Positions 1 to 11,190 of a DNA stretch of 64,000 nt are shown one piece after another. This DNA is from Hirundichthys speculiger (taxonomy: Eukaryota > Chordata > Actinopteri > Beloniformes > Exocoetidae). Below the pieces are notes generated by a model. It searched no databases and had not been told where the DNA came from. It worked only from the letters and a program-made list of their open reading frames with translations. The DNA is taken from positions 310,001-374,000 of the forward strand of contig JAGFBZ010000708.1 of NCBI GenBank assembly GCA_018398805.1, written 5' to 3'. Both the position numbers and the translations under genes were made by a program. The number at the start of each line of letters is the position of its first letter. Within the stretch, counting starts at the first letter, position 1.

Positions 1-59
1 TCCAGGATTTTTTCTTTCTTCCACACCCAAAATGAAATCAGTTCTTCCTTTTCACATTT

Positions 60-172
60 CTGACAACTCCTGAACATTTCATAAAATCCATCCATAACTT
101 TTTGAGTTATCTTGACACAGACAGACAGACAGATAAACGCCGGCAAAAACATAACCTCCTTGGCGGAGGTAA
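60..172. repeat. Interspersed teleost repeat fragment
   Basis: The stretch has an ACAG tetranucleotide run followed by a GC-richer end containing the self-complementary motif CCTCCTTGGCGGAGG. I recognise this combination as a widespread fish interspersed repeat, but cannot give its class. No reading frame of interest lies in it. Confidence 0.4.
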
Positions 173-278
173 TGAGACCATAGTTTGTTCAAGTTATTCC
201 TAATGACCTGTAATTTTGAAATCTTGTTACAATCTCTTCTGGTTGGTCCAAAAGAGTATAAACAATCCATTTCATATA

Positions 279-645
279 CAGTCATGGAAAAAATTATTAG
301 ACCACCCTTGTTTTCTTCAGTTTCTTGTTCATTTTAATGCCTGGTACAACTAAAGGTACATTTGTTTGGACAAACATAACGATAACCACAAAGATTGCTC
401 ATAAGAGTTTTATTTAAGAGCTGATATCTTACCATTTTCCATGGTTTTCTTGATTATAACCTAAATCACTTAAGTTTTTACATCAATAGCTATGGCGTTG
501 TACTGCCAAAAACACTGCTTTTATGCATTCAGTGTTTTCTTTTCTGTCTGTTTTAGTCACATGATGACGTTTAGTGGTACCAGGTATTAAAATGAACAAG
601 AAAGTGAAGAAAAAATGGTGGTCTAAAAATTTTTTTCCATGACTG
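279..645. mobile_element. Tc1/mariner-like MITE
   Basis: The ends are inverted repeats: CAGTCATGGAAAAAATTAT on the left, its near-complement ATTTTTTTCCATGACTG on the right, with a further GGTGGTCTA/TAGACCACC match inside. A TA dinucleotide flanks each side (277-278 and 646-647), the usual target duplication of Tc1/mariner transposons. At 367 bp and with no transposase frame it is non-autonomous. The 64-codon minus-strand frame inside is not conserved coding sequence. Confidence 0.85.
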
Positions 646-769
646 TATTTTGGCCCTTTAAAATAGTGCTTTGTCAATCATGTGCAAAATGTCCTTTCTT
701 GTGAGATCATGTTTGTGCATAATTCACAGGGTGGGCCTGAGCCCTGGCTGAAACCAGAGTAGCTTTGTA

Positions 770-1016
770 TTGGGTTTGAAATCTTTGTGTCGCAGAGAGG
801 AGAGAAAGGAGGCCTCTGATTGGTCAATTCTACATCCGCATAGAAAAGAGCGCGTCATTGAAGAAATGAGGAAGTACCCACATCTGTACAATTCTCGTTC
901 TCCACACTACAAAGGCAGCACATATTCTAGTAATTCATGGAGGGAGATAGTGATGAATGTGGGTCTGGATACGGCCGAGACGGTGAGGAAGTGGAAAATC
1001 GCAAGAGATAAGTTTA
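770..1016 (+). CDS. MADF-domain exon (partial gene, probably transposon-derived)
   Basis: The frame encodes about 82 residues. From residue ~25 it fits a MADF (Myb/SANT-like) DNA-binding domain: a basic start, EEMRKYPHLYN, then YSSNSWREI, and ETVRKWKIARDKF. The conserved W and the KW..ARDKF helix are in place. A consensus splice donor GTAAGT at 1017-1022 directly follows the ARDKF motif, so this looks like a first coding exon; without splicing the frame stops at 1030. MADF proteins are transcription factors or accessory DNA-binding proteins of PIF/Harbinger-type transposons. No following exon was found, and the start codon is only the first in-frame ATG. Given the TE-rich surroundings I favour a transposon fragment over a host gene. 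Confidence 0.5.
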
Positions 1017-1030
1017 GTAAGTTTAGCTAG

Positions 1031-1879
1031 TTCGTGATTGTCCCTCTTGCGTTGTGGCGTAACATAGCGGAGACCGTGCGAGTATAAATCAAAAGTGTCT
1101 GCGGCATCTCTGGGACAAGCTGACAGCGACACATTGCCTCAAGAGTATACACGACCCTTTACACAATACAGCTCCAAAAAAAAAAAAAAAAAACTGAACA
1201 CATAGCTAACGAGTCTAAAACAATCAACTCCTGCAAAGTCTAATTAATGACTTGAAGAAATGTCTTTCATTTGAAGGTAAATTAAAAAACCTGATGATTA
1301 GCATGAATTGACCCCCTGTAGTCTTTTTGAGCCAAGACAGCATGTTTAAACATGTCTGAGAAGCTATCACTCTGCCACAGGTGGAAAGAGGCTAAGCAGT
1401 GGCGCTTTTTGGTAAAGGTGACATGGGCAGCGCTGAGGTGGCACAAGCTTGAAAGAAAAAATAATTCTTTCATCACTACATTGCACATCACTGCAATTAC
1501 CCTGTTGCATTATTTTTTCCTGGACCCAACAGAAAAGAGGGCAGCCTTGCAGCTCAATAGTTTAACGGGAAGCTGCTCATTTGATCACCCGTGACTTTGA
1601 AAGCTGTCAGACAGCTGTCACAGTTGGAGGAGAAGGTAGATGGGGCAGAGGTGATGTGTCATACATGTAGTGTAGAGAGCAAAATGAATAAGGCTAATGC
1701 TAGTACATTTTTGTAAAAAAACAGTTTAAAAAATAAAACCAATCTGCAATACAGCATCTAAGCTGAGTGCAGGAAACACAGAGGAAAAGGTCTCCAGTTT
1801 TCATACCTCTGTAATCCCGTAACATCTGTGCTCACTGGACATGCATGTACAAGTGAAAACTTGGTGGCAAAAAAACTCT
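1031..1879. other. No recognisable feature
   Basis: Apart from an A18 run at 1176-1193 this stretch shows no gene, RNA or repeat that I can identify. Short frames on both strands lack domain motifs. Confidence 0.4.
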
Positions 1880-1887
1880 GCTTAGAT

Positions 1888-2102
1888 CAGGGCTGTCCAA
1901 CTCCAGTCCTGCTGTCCTGCAGGTCTTAGATGTTTCCCTACTTCAGTACAGCTGATTCACATGAACGCGTCATTAACAGACTTGTACAGTATGTATGACC
2001 TGCTGATGGTGATCCATTCATTAGAATCAAGTGTGTTGTGTCTGGGAAACATCTAAGACATGCAGGACAGCAGCCCTCAGAGACTGAGTTTGGACATACC
2101 TG
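1888..2102. mobile_element. hAT-like MITE with 8-bp target duplication
   Basis: The ends are CAGGGCTGTCCAACTC and TTTGGACATACCTG, and most of the element folds on itself: the left arm CTGTCCTGCAGGTCTTAGATG pairs with CATCTAAGACATGCAGGACAG on the right. Flanking octamers GCTTAGAT (1880-1887) and GCTTCGAT (2103-2110) differ at one base, consistent with the 8-bp duplication of hAT transposons. There is no coding capacity in its 215 bp. Confidence 0.85.
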
Positions 2103-2218
2103 GCTTCGATGCATGATTCTTCTTTCCTGGGGCTAGTGTCTGAAAAACTGTGTACATTAATTTGAAGTTACTGAGACTCTTGTCAGAAAAGATTACATTA
2201 TGTCATGTTGAGCAAGCA

Positions 2219-2488
2219 GGCAGCATGGTGGCTTAGTGGTTAGCACTGTTGCCTTACAGCTACAAGGTTCCTGGTTCGAACTTCAGCAGGTCTTTCTGTG
2301 TGGAGTCTCCATGTTCTCCCTGTGCTTGTGTGGGTTTCCTCCAGGTACTCTGGCTTCCTCCCACAGTCCAAAGACATGCATGTCAGGTTGATTGGTGGTT
2401 CTACATTGCCTGTAGCATAGATTGTGTGTGGTTGTTTGTCTATATGTGGTCCTGTGATGGACTGGAGACCTGTACGGGGTGTAGTTGT
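2219..2488 (+). mobile_element. tRNA-derived V-SINE
   Basis: The head has pol III promoter boxes (A box TGGCTTAGTGGTTAG, B box GGTTCGAACT). The central block around GTGTGGAGTCTCCATGTTCT through TCCCACAGTCCAAAGACATG is the conserved core of vertebrate V-SINEs such as DANA and HE1. The 3' part (GATGGACTGGAGACCTGTAC) is the LINE-like tail. It is a retroposed element and not a tRNA gene, since the anticodon arm is not conserved. Confidence 0.85.
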
Positions 2489-2589
2489 TGATGCTGAACA
2501 AGCACTACTTTAGCTCTAGTGTGGACTAGGGATGGAACACTTACCAGTATTACAGTAAAGCGCGGTGAAATGTTACGCGATAACGATTA

Positions 2590-2998
2590 CACTGGAAAAA
2601 AGGCCACTCAAAAAATAAGTTAAAAAAAACTTAATACAAGATATTTTTGCTTGTAATAAGCAAAAAAATCTGCCAATGGAACAAGTGAAAATTCGCTTAA
2701 TAAGATTTCATGAAATAAGACATATTTAAGCCTGACAAGATCTTGAAATTAGCTTAAAAATCTTATGACATGTCGTCAAGTCAAAAAAACTTGTTTCATC
2801 TGAGATATGACTCAAAACAAGATGTTTTCAAGACTATTTCACCTAACAAGATATTTAACATGCACTGTCTTCAAACAAGCTCCTATATCTCACTGAAATG
2901 TTATTCTTTAGGTGATTTTGTCTTATATTAAGTGTGATGAGATATTTTGACTAGAAATTAGAAAAATATACTTGGTAAGATTTTGAGTTTTTGCAGTG
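2590..2998. mobile_element. CACTG-ended MITE
   Basis: The element begins CACTGGAAAAA and ends TTTTTGCAGTG, with the interior rich in AAGATATTTTG/CTTGT motifs. This is a well-known type of fish MITE. The flanking octamers are only partly alike, so the target duplication is eroded. It splits a sequence that has complementary GCGGT/ACCGC-type motifs on both sides and may be an older decayed transposon. Confidence 0.7.
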
Positions 2999-3139
2999 TA
3001 CTGTTTATGTTTGACTTCATCTCATTATCGCGGTCGATTACCGGGATATGTAATATCAGCCTCATTCAAGTCTGCGAGCGACTCGCGACTGTGTCTCGCG
3101 TGAATATGTAGCTTGTAACATCGGCATCGTAACGTGAGC

Positions 3140-3304
3140 ATGGCGGAAAGTGGTGATAACACGCAGGACATTTACCAACTCACTAAAATGACCGAGGTCA
3201 GAGGTCTGGGCATTTTTATTTATTTTTTTAAGAATGCAGAGGGACAACTGGTGGAGGACAATTTGTCTGCAGAGCACTTGTTTACATTTTATTGTCATTT
3301 GTAG
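3140..3304 (+). other. Short frame in a possible decayed hAT-type element
   Basis: An ATG at 3140 opens a 54-codon frame (MAESGDNTQDIYQL at the start, EGQLVEDNLSAEHL near the end). It lies just right of the CACTG MITE in sequence with GC-rich inverted motifs (2540-2585 against 3025-3060). The acidic start resembles 5' exons of hAT/ZBED-like genes, but there is no diagnostic domain. A coding role is not supported. Confidence 0.2.
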
Positions 3305-4733
3305 AAGCAACTTGAAGGAGCTAAGGCTAATGCTTCAAGCTACTGAGATGTTTGACCAAGAGTAAGCTGGTCGACGTGCTTCGCTAACTCACATTTCGTA
3401 AATGTTACCGTTGCGTGTTGATCGAAAAAGGACCGTAACGATGTTCTTCTGATGAAGTTAAAATATTAATTTATTTCATTAACTGATCCAAAAACCATAA
3501 TGCTGGCAGTTAGCGCCACAGCGGTCAAAAACCTTTTACCCTTCTGGGTCAAACACCTAACCAATAACAGGCAGCTACCTTTATACCTGACCTCAGGTAA
3601 CAACACAGCGACACCCACAGACACACAGAGTGAACTACAATTCAGAACAACATATTTGGCTCCTAAACAACTGTTTCTTTATTTGCACATTTATACATAT
3701 TTAAGGTTCAGCTTTAAGTCCAAAGTTTATTTCATTTGAACTTGCACTATAATTTTTGTTCCTGATAATTGTTTGCATATTTTGACCTACTATGGTTGTT
3801 AAAGTGTTTATTTAAATTTGCACCAGACAAATAAGCTTTGTTTCTGTTATTTATACCTCTTTCTGTTGCCAGTTGTTTGACCTTTTAATGTGAAAGTTTC
3901 ATTTTGATAAAATTTTGGCTTCTGATGTTTTAGTATGACAAGAAAATCACAAGATTTTGTGAAATTATTAGCACTGACCATTAATATGCAGTCAGTTGTT
4001 CAAGAAAAAAAGAGAAAACTATGACTTTTATCTTCAACCACACTTGTAGATGGATATTACGGACAATGTGCCTGCAAGCTTCTAAGAGCATCTGGAAAGA
4101 GAAGAAACACAGTGTCTTGAAAGTCCCATCTCTGCTTTCATATTTGACGCCACAAGGATGATGACTATTTTTGTCACAGATGACATCTGTTCTTTGGGAA
4201 AAAAAGGGTATTTTCAAATTGAAGTCTTTATTATTTTGACATATCTGAAAATGTCCTGTGTATATCTATAAGTATACTTGTGTATCTAAGCAATAGTCAC
4301 ACACATAAACACACACACACAAAACAAACAGCTAAAACTGTAAAATAAAGATTCTTTTGAGTTGCTGGTATCGACTCTCAATGATCCAGTTCATGTTAAC
4401 TCTCAAAGGCAAATGGACTTCTCTTAAGAAGTCCTTGAGAGTTCCTTTGAGACATAATCAAAGTTTTCTGAGACTAAGAATTAAAAGCCCTTAAATAACC
4501 TAAATTGATCCAGCAAGAGTATGGACAGGAACAGGAAAGAAACATTTCCAGCAGTTAAGATCCCTGGATCCCTATTGTTTTTGTTGTTTGCTGTTATTAT
4601 TATTACTTTTCTCTGGATTTGCTCAACATTGTTTGGAATGACACAAAATTTATGTTTGATCAATAGAAAGTGCTACAATAGAAATGTGTTGGTATCACAT
4701 ATGAAAATTTCAGATTCGGTAGCAGTTCATGAA
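3305..4733. other. No recognisable gene; small CA microsatellite
   Basis: AT-rich sequence with a short (CA)n tract at about 4303-4321. Reading frames of 60-94 codons on both strands show no domain motifs. The part at 3440-4000 may be the rest of the decayed element around 2.5-3.3 kb. Confidence 0.35.
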
Positions 4734-4978
4734 GTGGCAGCTGTAGCTCAGTTGATAGACTGCAGGTCTGCAAGTCATCCAGTCACTGAAAGGTTGGTGG
4801 TTTGATCCCAGCTCCCACTGTCCATCTGTGGGCAGGACCATGAACCCTACTTAGTCCCAGTGGACCTGGCAGCAGCTGTCCATATGTGTGTGTGAACGAG
4901 AGGCCATTGTAAAGTCCTTTGGGGACACCATAATGGTGTCTAATCAGCATTATATTAGTGCAGTCTATTTACCAAAGG
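4734..4978 (+). mobile_element. tRNA-derived teleost SINE, copy 1
   Basis: An A box (GTAGCTCAGTTGATAG) and B box (GGTGGTTTGATCCC) are spaced as in a tRNA promoter. The body carries the diagnostic GGGCAGGACCATGAACCC and TGTGAACGAGAGGCCATTG segments and ends with AGTGCAGTCTATTTACC. The same family recurs at 7586-7790. Divergence from that copy shows an old insertion. Confidence 0.8.
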
Positions 4979-5142
4979 GTGATGGCTGACTGATGTCACT
5001 TAGCTTTGCAGAGTTGCTTGGACCTGACGATCAAGGGTCCGAGCAGAGGAGCTGCCAGATCCCTCTTCTTCTTATTATTATTATCATCATCATCATCTTC
5101 AGAAAGCAGTGAAGCGAACAACAACAACAACAAAAAAAACAA

Positions 5143-5275
5143 CTGGTGGCTGCTGCATAGTTCAGTGGTTTTAGCAGGCAGACTACATTCAGAGACGGCA
5201 TTTCTCCTGCAGCAGTTGCAGGTTTGACTGCCGGTCTGCAACCCTTTGCTGTGTGTCTTTCCCATTCTCTCTTCG
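5143..5275 (+). mobile_element. tRNA-derived SINE of a second family
   Basis: A-box-like CATAGTTCAGTGGTTTTAGC and B-box-like CAGGTTTGACTGCC are followed by CAACCCTTTGCTGTGTGTCT and a pyrimidine-rich stretch, as in a common percomorph SINE. It follows ATT/ATC and AAC triplet runs at 5080-5135. The 3' end merges into low-complexity sequence and is approximate. Confidence 0.55.
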
Positions 5276-5328
5276 CTGTAGATAGATACTTAAAGACTGT
5301 AGATAAAGCTATATATATATAAATATAT

Positions 5329-6334
5329 TAGGGCTGGGCAACGATTAAATTTTTTAATCACGATTAATCGCATTATTTCCCTGATTGATCCCGATTAATC
5401 GCATTGTATACGCAAAATCAAATAATGAATTCAAAAGTAGTGTAAAATGCACTTTTATTTAAATGTTCTGCTGCCATATGAACTAAAGTGTCATAACATT
5501 TGTTGTTCAAACACTTTTAACATCAGCACTCGCCAGTAACACATATTTAGTGTAAATCTCATCTTAAAAATGTCAAATAAAATAAAGCTTATTGCCACTG
5601 CCAGGACATTAATGTCATCCTGTTTTTATGAAGAAAAAAAAAGGCTACAAACAAAATCCAACAAAATGATTGTGGCTCAACACAATCAGAACATTAAAAC
5701 AGGTAATTTCTGAGGTAACAGCAGAAACTTTTAAAGGGGAGTTCAACTTGTCAGTTGTTACAAATAACCTTGTTTCTGTTGAATCCTCCATCTGGGAGAA
5801 CTTTAAAATGAAAATGTCCATGTTAAAGTTCAGTAACTTTATCAATCTGAGTATCATTCATTCTTTCCATTTTCAATTGTCAATCAAAAATTAAAACAAA
5901 ATTAAAAAGTGACATTTTATTAGGTTTTTTTATTTTTTAATCTAACACAAAAAAATGAAAAAAATGCCTGTCTTTTTATATTTCAATTTTAGACTTGGAT
6001 CAACAATACGAAATTAAAAAAGGGGCCACAGAACTGAATTGGTTTTATAATTGAGGACTAGACTTTCTGTTGTCATTACACATCTGTGCCACTAGATGGA
6101 GCCGCACTGCAGTAACCAGCTAGAGAACAGCAGGACAGTGAACACATGGAGCAGATCTGATGGAACATGGAGGAATGACGACAAAGTTTTGTTCCGGTTC
6201 TGCAGCAGCCAGTAACAGACTTTTCAAAACAAAAGCATGTGAGCAACATGTGTTAACGCGTGATAAAATAAATGTCAGCGTTAAATAAGTTAATGCGTTA
6301 ATGCGATAATAACGCGTTAACTTGCCCAGCCCTA
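5329..6334 (-). mobile_element. Non-autonomous hAT element, family H1 (reverse orientation)
   Basis: The ends are TAGGGCTGGGCAA and TTGCCCAGCCCTA. The left end with its ATTAATCGCATT repeats matches the reverse complement of the right end of the full-length hAT at 32665-37322, and the right end matches that element's left end. Inside (about 5735-5825) is a reverse-strand remnant of the transposase BED-finger exon. The 8-bp flanks (AAATATAT, ATTATAAT) match at only 5 positions. This is a deletion derivative that keeps both termini, a BED-exon piece and the 3' region. Confidence 0.9.
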
Positions 6335-6539
6335 ATTATAATAAACATGAATCGGCTTTGTATTCACGTGCAACTTTATTAGAAACATCCTCGTAACATC
6401 GCGCCAACAACAGAACATCGGTTACATTCTCCCACCACGGGTTTTGAAATCTTGTCATGTGTCAAGAGTGAGTCATAGATTGGATGTATTGGTGAGAATC
6501 TGATCATTTTTCAAAATAAAACATCGCCCACCAAGCAAC

Positions 6540-6660
6540 GTTACATTGAAAAGACGTTGAAAAGACAACTTGGTCAAGCATCTAAACAACGTCTTGATTT
6601 GGTTGAAAAGTGAAAGGTGAAAAGCCGTCACTTCAGAGACGTTGAAAAGACGTCTGAACG
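6540..6660. repeat. Short degenerate direct repeats
   Basis: The motif GTTGAAAAGAC recurs at irregular spacing (for example CGTTGAAAAGACAACTT and CGTTGAAAAGACGTCTG). I see it as a small degenerate tandem or dispersed motif cluster; the parent element is not identified. Confidence 0.35.
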
Positions 6661-6975
6661 ATGACAGACGTTAATCGTATGATTTTGGGACACATGTAGT
6701 CGTCTGAAGAAATTATCTCAAGGTTCTGGTGTTTTAGGACTAGATCACCGGTCACCACGCCAACCGGTACCCCGAACACATCTACACACACAGATGGAGG
6801 TAAACGCTGGGATGGACAGAGGAGGGAACTGATTAGAGCAAGAATATGATGCCAAGGTAAGGTTGTTTTATTTAATTTAAATTTCATATAAAAATATCTA
6901 TTTCCCATTGGAAGCTTCTATACAGAAGGTGGACAAATGCATTTAAATCTTTCTACTTGAAATGTTCACTGGCTT

Positions 6976-7140
6976 GTCGCAACTGTAGCTCATGAGGTAG
7001 AATGGTTTTCTTTTTAAGAAGGTTGCTAGTTTAAGTCCCAAATTCCCAGTTCACATATGCAAATGTATTCTGGGAAAATACTGAAAGCCACATTCATTTT
7101 CAGTGTGTGCCTCACAGCTGCTAAGTGAATGCAAAGTAAG
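6976..7140 (+). mobile_element. Degenerate tRNA-derived SINE
   Basis: An A-box-like GTAGCTCATGAGGTAGAA and a B-box-like GGTTGCTAGTTTAAGTCCC are about 35 bp apart. The sequence downstream (AATGTATTCTGGGAAAATAC, GTGCCTCACAGCTGCTAAG) is a weak match to SINE bodies elsewhere in fish genomes. Boundaries are uncertain. Confidence 0.4.
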
Positions 7141-7585
7141 GTTACACATGATGTAAAATTACCTGTTCATGCAGCCTTGCGGAATGAACACATTTTTTAC
7201 TCCCCTCTTAATACAAAAATATAATCATCTACTCCAGAAAATTTATTTGAAAAGGGACTTTTGCCATTTGTAGATTAGATTTTTCTCCAACAGGGACTAA
7301 GGTTAAGTTGCTTTTACAAGACTGTTTAAGATTTCCCCTTGGTTGACCTCTTCTTCCCATCATCATTTTATCGAGTCATTTCTGCTCTGATGGTCCACTG
7401 GAGCTCATCATTGTTTATGTGTGACATAGTGCCTCCTCCCCCTCCCACCTGTCTCTAGCAGCCAGGAACTGTCCCTCTTAAAATCCACAGTCATTTCCTT
7501 TGTCTTGTTCCCACACCACACCACAAAGCAGTCCACCAGTTCTCTGTACTCACTCTCTAGTTCATCACTTTCCCCAACTTGTACT

Positions 7586-7790
7586 GGTGGCTGTGGCTCA
7601 GTTGGTAGAGCGGGTCGTCCAGTTACTGAAAGGATGGCGGTTCAATCCCACCATCCAAGTTAGGGTTCACTGTCTTTGGGCAAGACACCGAACCTTAACG
7701 TGCCCCCAGTGGGTCTGGCACTGCGCCTTGCATGATAGCAGCCGCCCACTGGTGTATGAATATGGGTGAATGAGAGGCCAATGTATGTTT
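7586..7790 (+). mobile_element. tRNA-derived teleost SINE, copy 2
   Basis: It starts GGTGGCTGTGGCTCAGTTGG (A box) with the B box GGCGGTTCAATCCC 45 bp on. The body holds TTTGGGCAAGACACCGAACC and GTATGAATATGGGTGAATGA, the same order as the copy at 4734. It is 5' complete and truncated or diverged at its 3' end. Confidence 0.8.
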
Positions 7791-8110
7791 AAGACAGCGT
7801 GTTTATTAGTATGACAGTCAGTCATTCATAATTTGTTATCTGTCCTGTTAATTTTGTTATCATTGGCAAACATTTCTATTTTTCTGTGGCTAACTGTTTC
7901 GATGTAGGTGGAGACAATGCATACTGTGTGAACTCAATGCAAGGAAAGCAAAGATTCCCACTTTGTGGTGCTATAGAGCTGTTAGACGCTGCCCTCTCTA
8001 ACTTGTCATCATATTATCCATATACTGGGGTGGATTTCAATGTTAAGCACGTAGGAATTTTTTACTAGTCTCCATAAATGACGAAAATCCACACATTCAC
8101 AACTCCCAAC
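7791..8110. other. No recognisable feature
   Basis: Ordinary sequence with one 60-codon plus frame (7886-8068) lacking any motif. It ends directly at the LTR stub. Confidence 0.4.
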
Positions 8111-8147
8111 TGTCATGGCTTGGTCGGCCATGGCAGCCCTGTGTGTG
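8111..8147 (+). mobile_element. 5' LTR stub of a decayed LTR retroelement
   Basis: The 37 bases starting TGTCATGGCTTGGTCGGCC align with the first 37 bases of the LTR at 11675 (TGACATGGCCTGGTTGGCC), ending in GCAGCCCTGTGTGTG against ACAGCCCTGTGTGTA. The match stops where the minisatellite begins. I read it as the start of the 5' LTR, with the rest lost or replaced. Confidence 0.5.
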
Positions 8148-11100
8148 GACACCGTCGACGCGCCTCACCACGTCCTTGAGGCAGTCGACGCGCCTTCACC
8201 TCCCCGTGTCTCCGAGGCGGTCGACGCGCCTCACCTTGTTCTCGACGCGGTTTGACGCGCCTTCACATTCCCGTGTCTCCAAGGCGGTGGACGTGCCTCA
8301 CCTTGTTCTCGATGCGGTCGACGCGCCTTCACCTTACTGTGTCTCCGAGGCAGTCGACGCGCCTTCACCTTACTGTGTCTCCGAGGCGGTCAACGCGCCT
8401 CACCTTCCCGTGTCTTCGAAACAGTCGACGCGCCTTCACCTTACTGTGTCTCCATGGCGGTCGACGCGCCTCACCACGTCCTTGAGGCGGTCGACGCGCC
8501 TTCACCTCCCCGTGTCTCCGAGGCGGTCAACGCGCCTCACCTTACTGTGTCTCCGAAGCAGTCGGCGCGCCTTCATCTTACTGTGTCTCCATGGCGGTCG
8601 ACGCGCCTCACCACGTCCTTGAGGCGGTCGACGGCCTTCACCTCCCCGTGTCTCCGAGGCCGTCAACGCGCCTTCACCTTACTGTGTCTCCGAGGCGGTC
8701 AACGCGCCTTCACCTTACTGTGTCTCCGAAGCAGTCGACGCGCCTTCACCTTACTGTGTCTCCATGGCGGTCGACATGCCTCACCTTGTTCTCGACGCGG
8801 CCAACGCACCTTCACCTCCCCATGTCTCCGAGGCGGTCGACTCGCCTTCACCTTACTGTGTCTCCATGGCAGTCGACGCGCCTTCACCTCCCCGTGTCTC
8901 CAAGGCGGTCGACGCGCCTTCACCTTACTGTGTCTCCATGGCGGTCGACGCGCCTTCACCTCCCCGTGTGTCCGAAGCAGTCGACGCGCCTTCACCTTAC
9001 TGTGTCTCCATGGCGGTCGACGCGCCTTCACCTCCCCGTGTCTCCGATGCGGTCGACGCGCCTTCACCTCCCCCTATCTCTGAAGCAGTCGACGCGCCTT
9101 CATCTTACTGTGTCTCCATGGCGGTCGATGCGCCTCACCACGTCTTTGAGGCGGTCGACGCGCCTTCACCTCCCCGTGTCTCCGAGGCGGTCATCGCGCC
9201 TTCACCTTACTGTGTCTCCAAAGCAGTCGACGCGCCTTCACCTTACTGTGTCTCCATGGCGGTCAACGCGCCTCACCTTGTTCTCGATGCGGCCGACGCG
9301 CCTTCACCTCCCCATGTCTCGGAGGCAGTCGACGCGCCATCACCTTACTGTGTCTCCATGGCGGTTGACGCGCCTCACCTCGTTCTCGAGGCGGTCGACG
9401 TGCCTCACCACGTCCTTGAAGCAGTCGACGCTCCTTCACCTTCTCGTGTCTCCGAGGCGGTCGACGCGCCTCACCACGTCCTTGAGGCGGTCGACGCACC
9501 TTCACCTTCTCGTGTCTCCGAGGCGGTGGACGTACCTCACCTTGTTCTCGATGCGGTCGACGCGCCTTCACCTTACTGTGTCTCCGAGGCAGTCGACGCG
9601 CCTTCACCTTACTGTGTCTCCGAGGCGGTCAACGCGCCTCACCTTCCCGTGTCTTCGAAACAGTCGACGCGCCTTCACCTTACTGTGTCTCCATGGCGGT
9701 CGACGCGCCTCACCACGTCCTTGAGGCGGTCGACGCGCCTTCACCTCCCCGTGTCTCCGAGGCGGTCAACGCGCCTCACCTTACTGTGTCTCCGAAGCAG
9801 TCGGCGCGCCTTCATCTTACTGTGTCTCCATGGCGGTCGACGCGCCTCACCACGTCCTTGAGGCGGTCGATGCGCCTTCACCTCCCCGTGTCTCCGAGGC
9901 CGTCAACGCGCCTTCACCTTACTGTGTCTCCGAGGCGGTCAACGCGCCTTCACCTTACTGTGTCTCCGAAGCAGTCGACGCGCCTTCACCTTACTGTGTC
10001 TCCATGGCGGTCGACATGCCTCACCTTGTTCTCGACGCGGCCAACGCACCTTCACCTCCCCATGTCTCCGAGGCGGTCGACTCGCCTTCACCTTACTGTG
10101 TCTCCATGGCAGTCGACGCGCCTTCACCTCCCCGTGTCTCCAAGGCGGTCGACGCGCCTTCACCTTACTGTGTCTCCATGGCGGTCGACGCGCCTTCACC
10201 TCCCCGTGTGTCCGAAGCAGTCGACGCGCCTTCACCTTACTGTGTCTCCATGGCGGTCGACGCGCCTTCACCTCCCCGTGTCTCCGATGCGGTCGACGCG
10301 CCTTCACCTCCCCCTATCTCTGAAGCAGTCGACGCGCCTTCATCTTACTGTGTCTCCATGGCGGTCGATGCGCCTCACCACGTCTTTGAGGCGGTCGACG
10401 CGCCTTCACCTCCCCGTGTCTCCGAGGCGGTCGTCGCGCCTTCACCTTACTGTGTCTCCAAAGCAGTCGACGCGCCTTCACTTACTGTGTCTCCATGGCG
10501 GTCAACGCGCCTCACCTTGTTCTCGACGCGGCCGACGCGCCTTCACCTCCCCATGTCTCCGAGGCAGTCGACGCGCCATCACCTTACTGTGTCTCCATGG
10601 CGGTTGACGCGCCTCACCTCGTTCTCGAGGCGGTCGACGTGCCTCACCACGTCCTTGAAGCAGTCGACGCTCCTTCACCTTCTCGTGTCTCCGAGGCGGT
10701 CGACGCGCCTCACCACGTCCTTGAGGCGGTCGACGCACCTTCACCTTCTCGTGTCTCCGAGGCGGTCGACGCGCCTCACCACGTCCTTGAGGCAGTTGAC
10801 GCACCTTCACCTTCTCGTGTCTCCGAGGCGGTCGACGCGCCTCACCACGTCCTTGAGGCGGTCGACGCACCTTCACCTTCTCGTGTCTCCGAGACGGTCG
10901 ACGCGCCTCACACGTCCTTGAGGCGGTCGACATGCCTTCACCTTCTCGTGTCTCCGAGGCGGTCGACGCGCCTCACCATGTCCTTGAGGCAGTTGACGCA
11001 CCTTCACCTTCTCATGTCTCCGAGGCGGTAGATGCGCCTCACACGTCCTTGAGGCGGTCGACATGCCTTCACCTTCTCGTGTCTCCGAGGCGGTCGACGC

Positions 11101-11190
11101 ACCTCCCCTTGTCCTCGAGTTGGTCGACGCACCTCCCCTTGTCCTCGAGTTGGTCGACGCATGCTCGCCTTCCTGTGTCTCTGAGGCGGT
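8148..11190. repeat. CpG-rich 30/36-bp minisatellite with 1.24-kb higher-order duplication
   Basis: Two unit types alternate: a 36-bp unit built on GCGGTCGACGCGCC, TTCACC and GTGTCTCCGAG, and a 30-bp unit with the same start followed by TCACCACGTCCTTGAG or TCACCTTGTTCTCGAC. Nearly every unit has a GTCGAC site. Because 30 and 36 are multiples of three, several frames stay open for hundreds of codons on both strands, for example the repeating peptides AVDAPSPYCVSE and AVDAPHHVLE. A block from about 8280 recurs at about 9519 with an offset of 1239-1240 bp, so part of the array was duplicated as a unit. The last third (10640-11100) repeats a 66-bp dimer, and 11100-11160 repeats a 30-bp variant with CTCGAGTTG. 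I do not call a gene: the frames are a consequence of the unit lengths. Confidence 0.95.

Noticed and set aside
4734..7790. tRNA genes at the pol III box sequences
   Set aside because: A and B boxes are present, but the cloverleaf is not and the sequence continues into SINE bodies.
8143..11031. Many overlapping frames of 100-377 codons on both strands
   Set aside because: All are translations of 30/36-bp units; three frames per strand are equally open, and none has a start context or domain outside the repeat.
8148..11190. CRISPR array
   Set aside because: Units are contiguous with no unique spacers, and the genome is that of a vertebrate.
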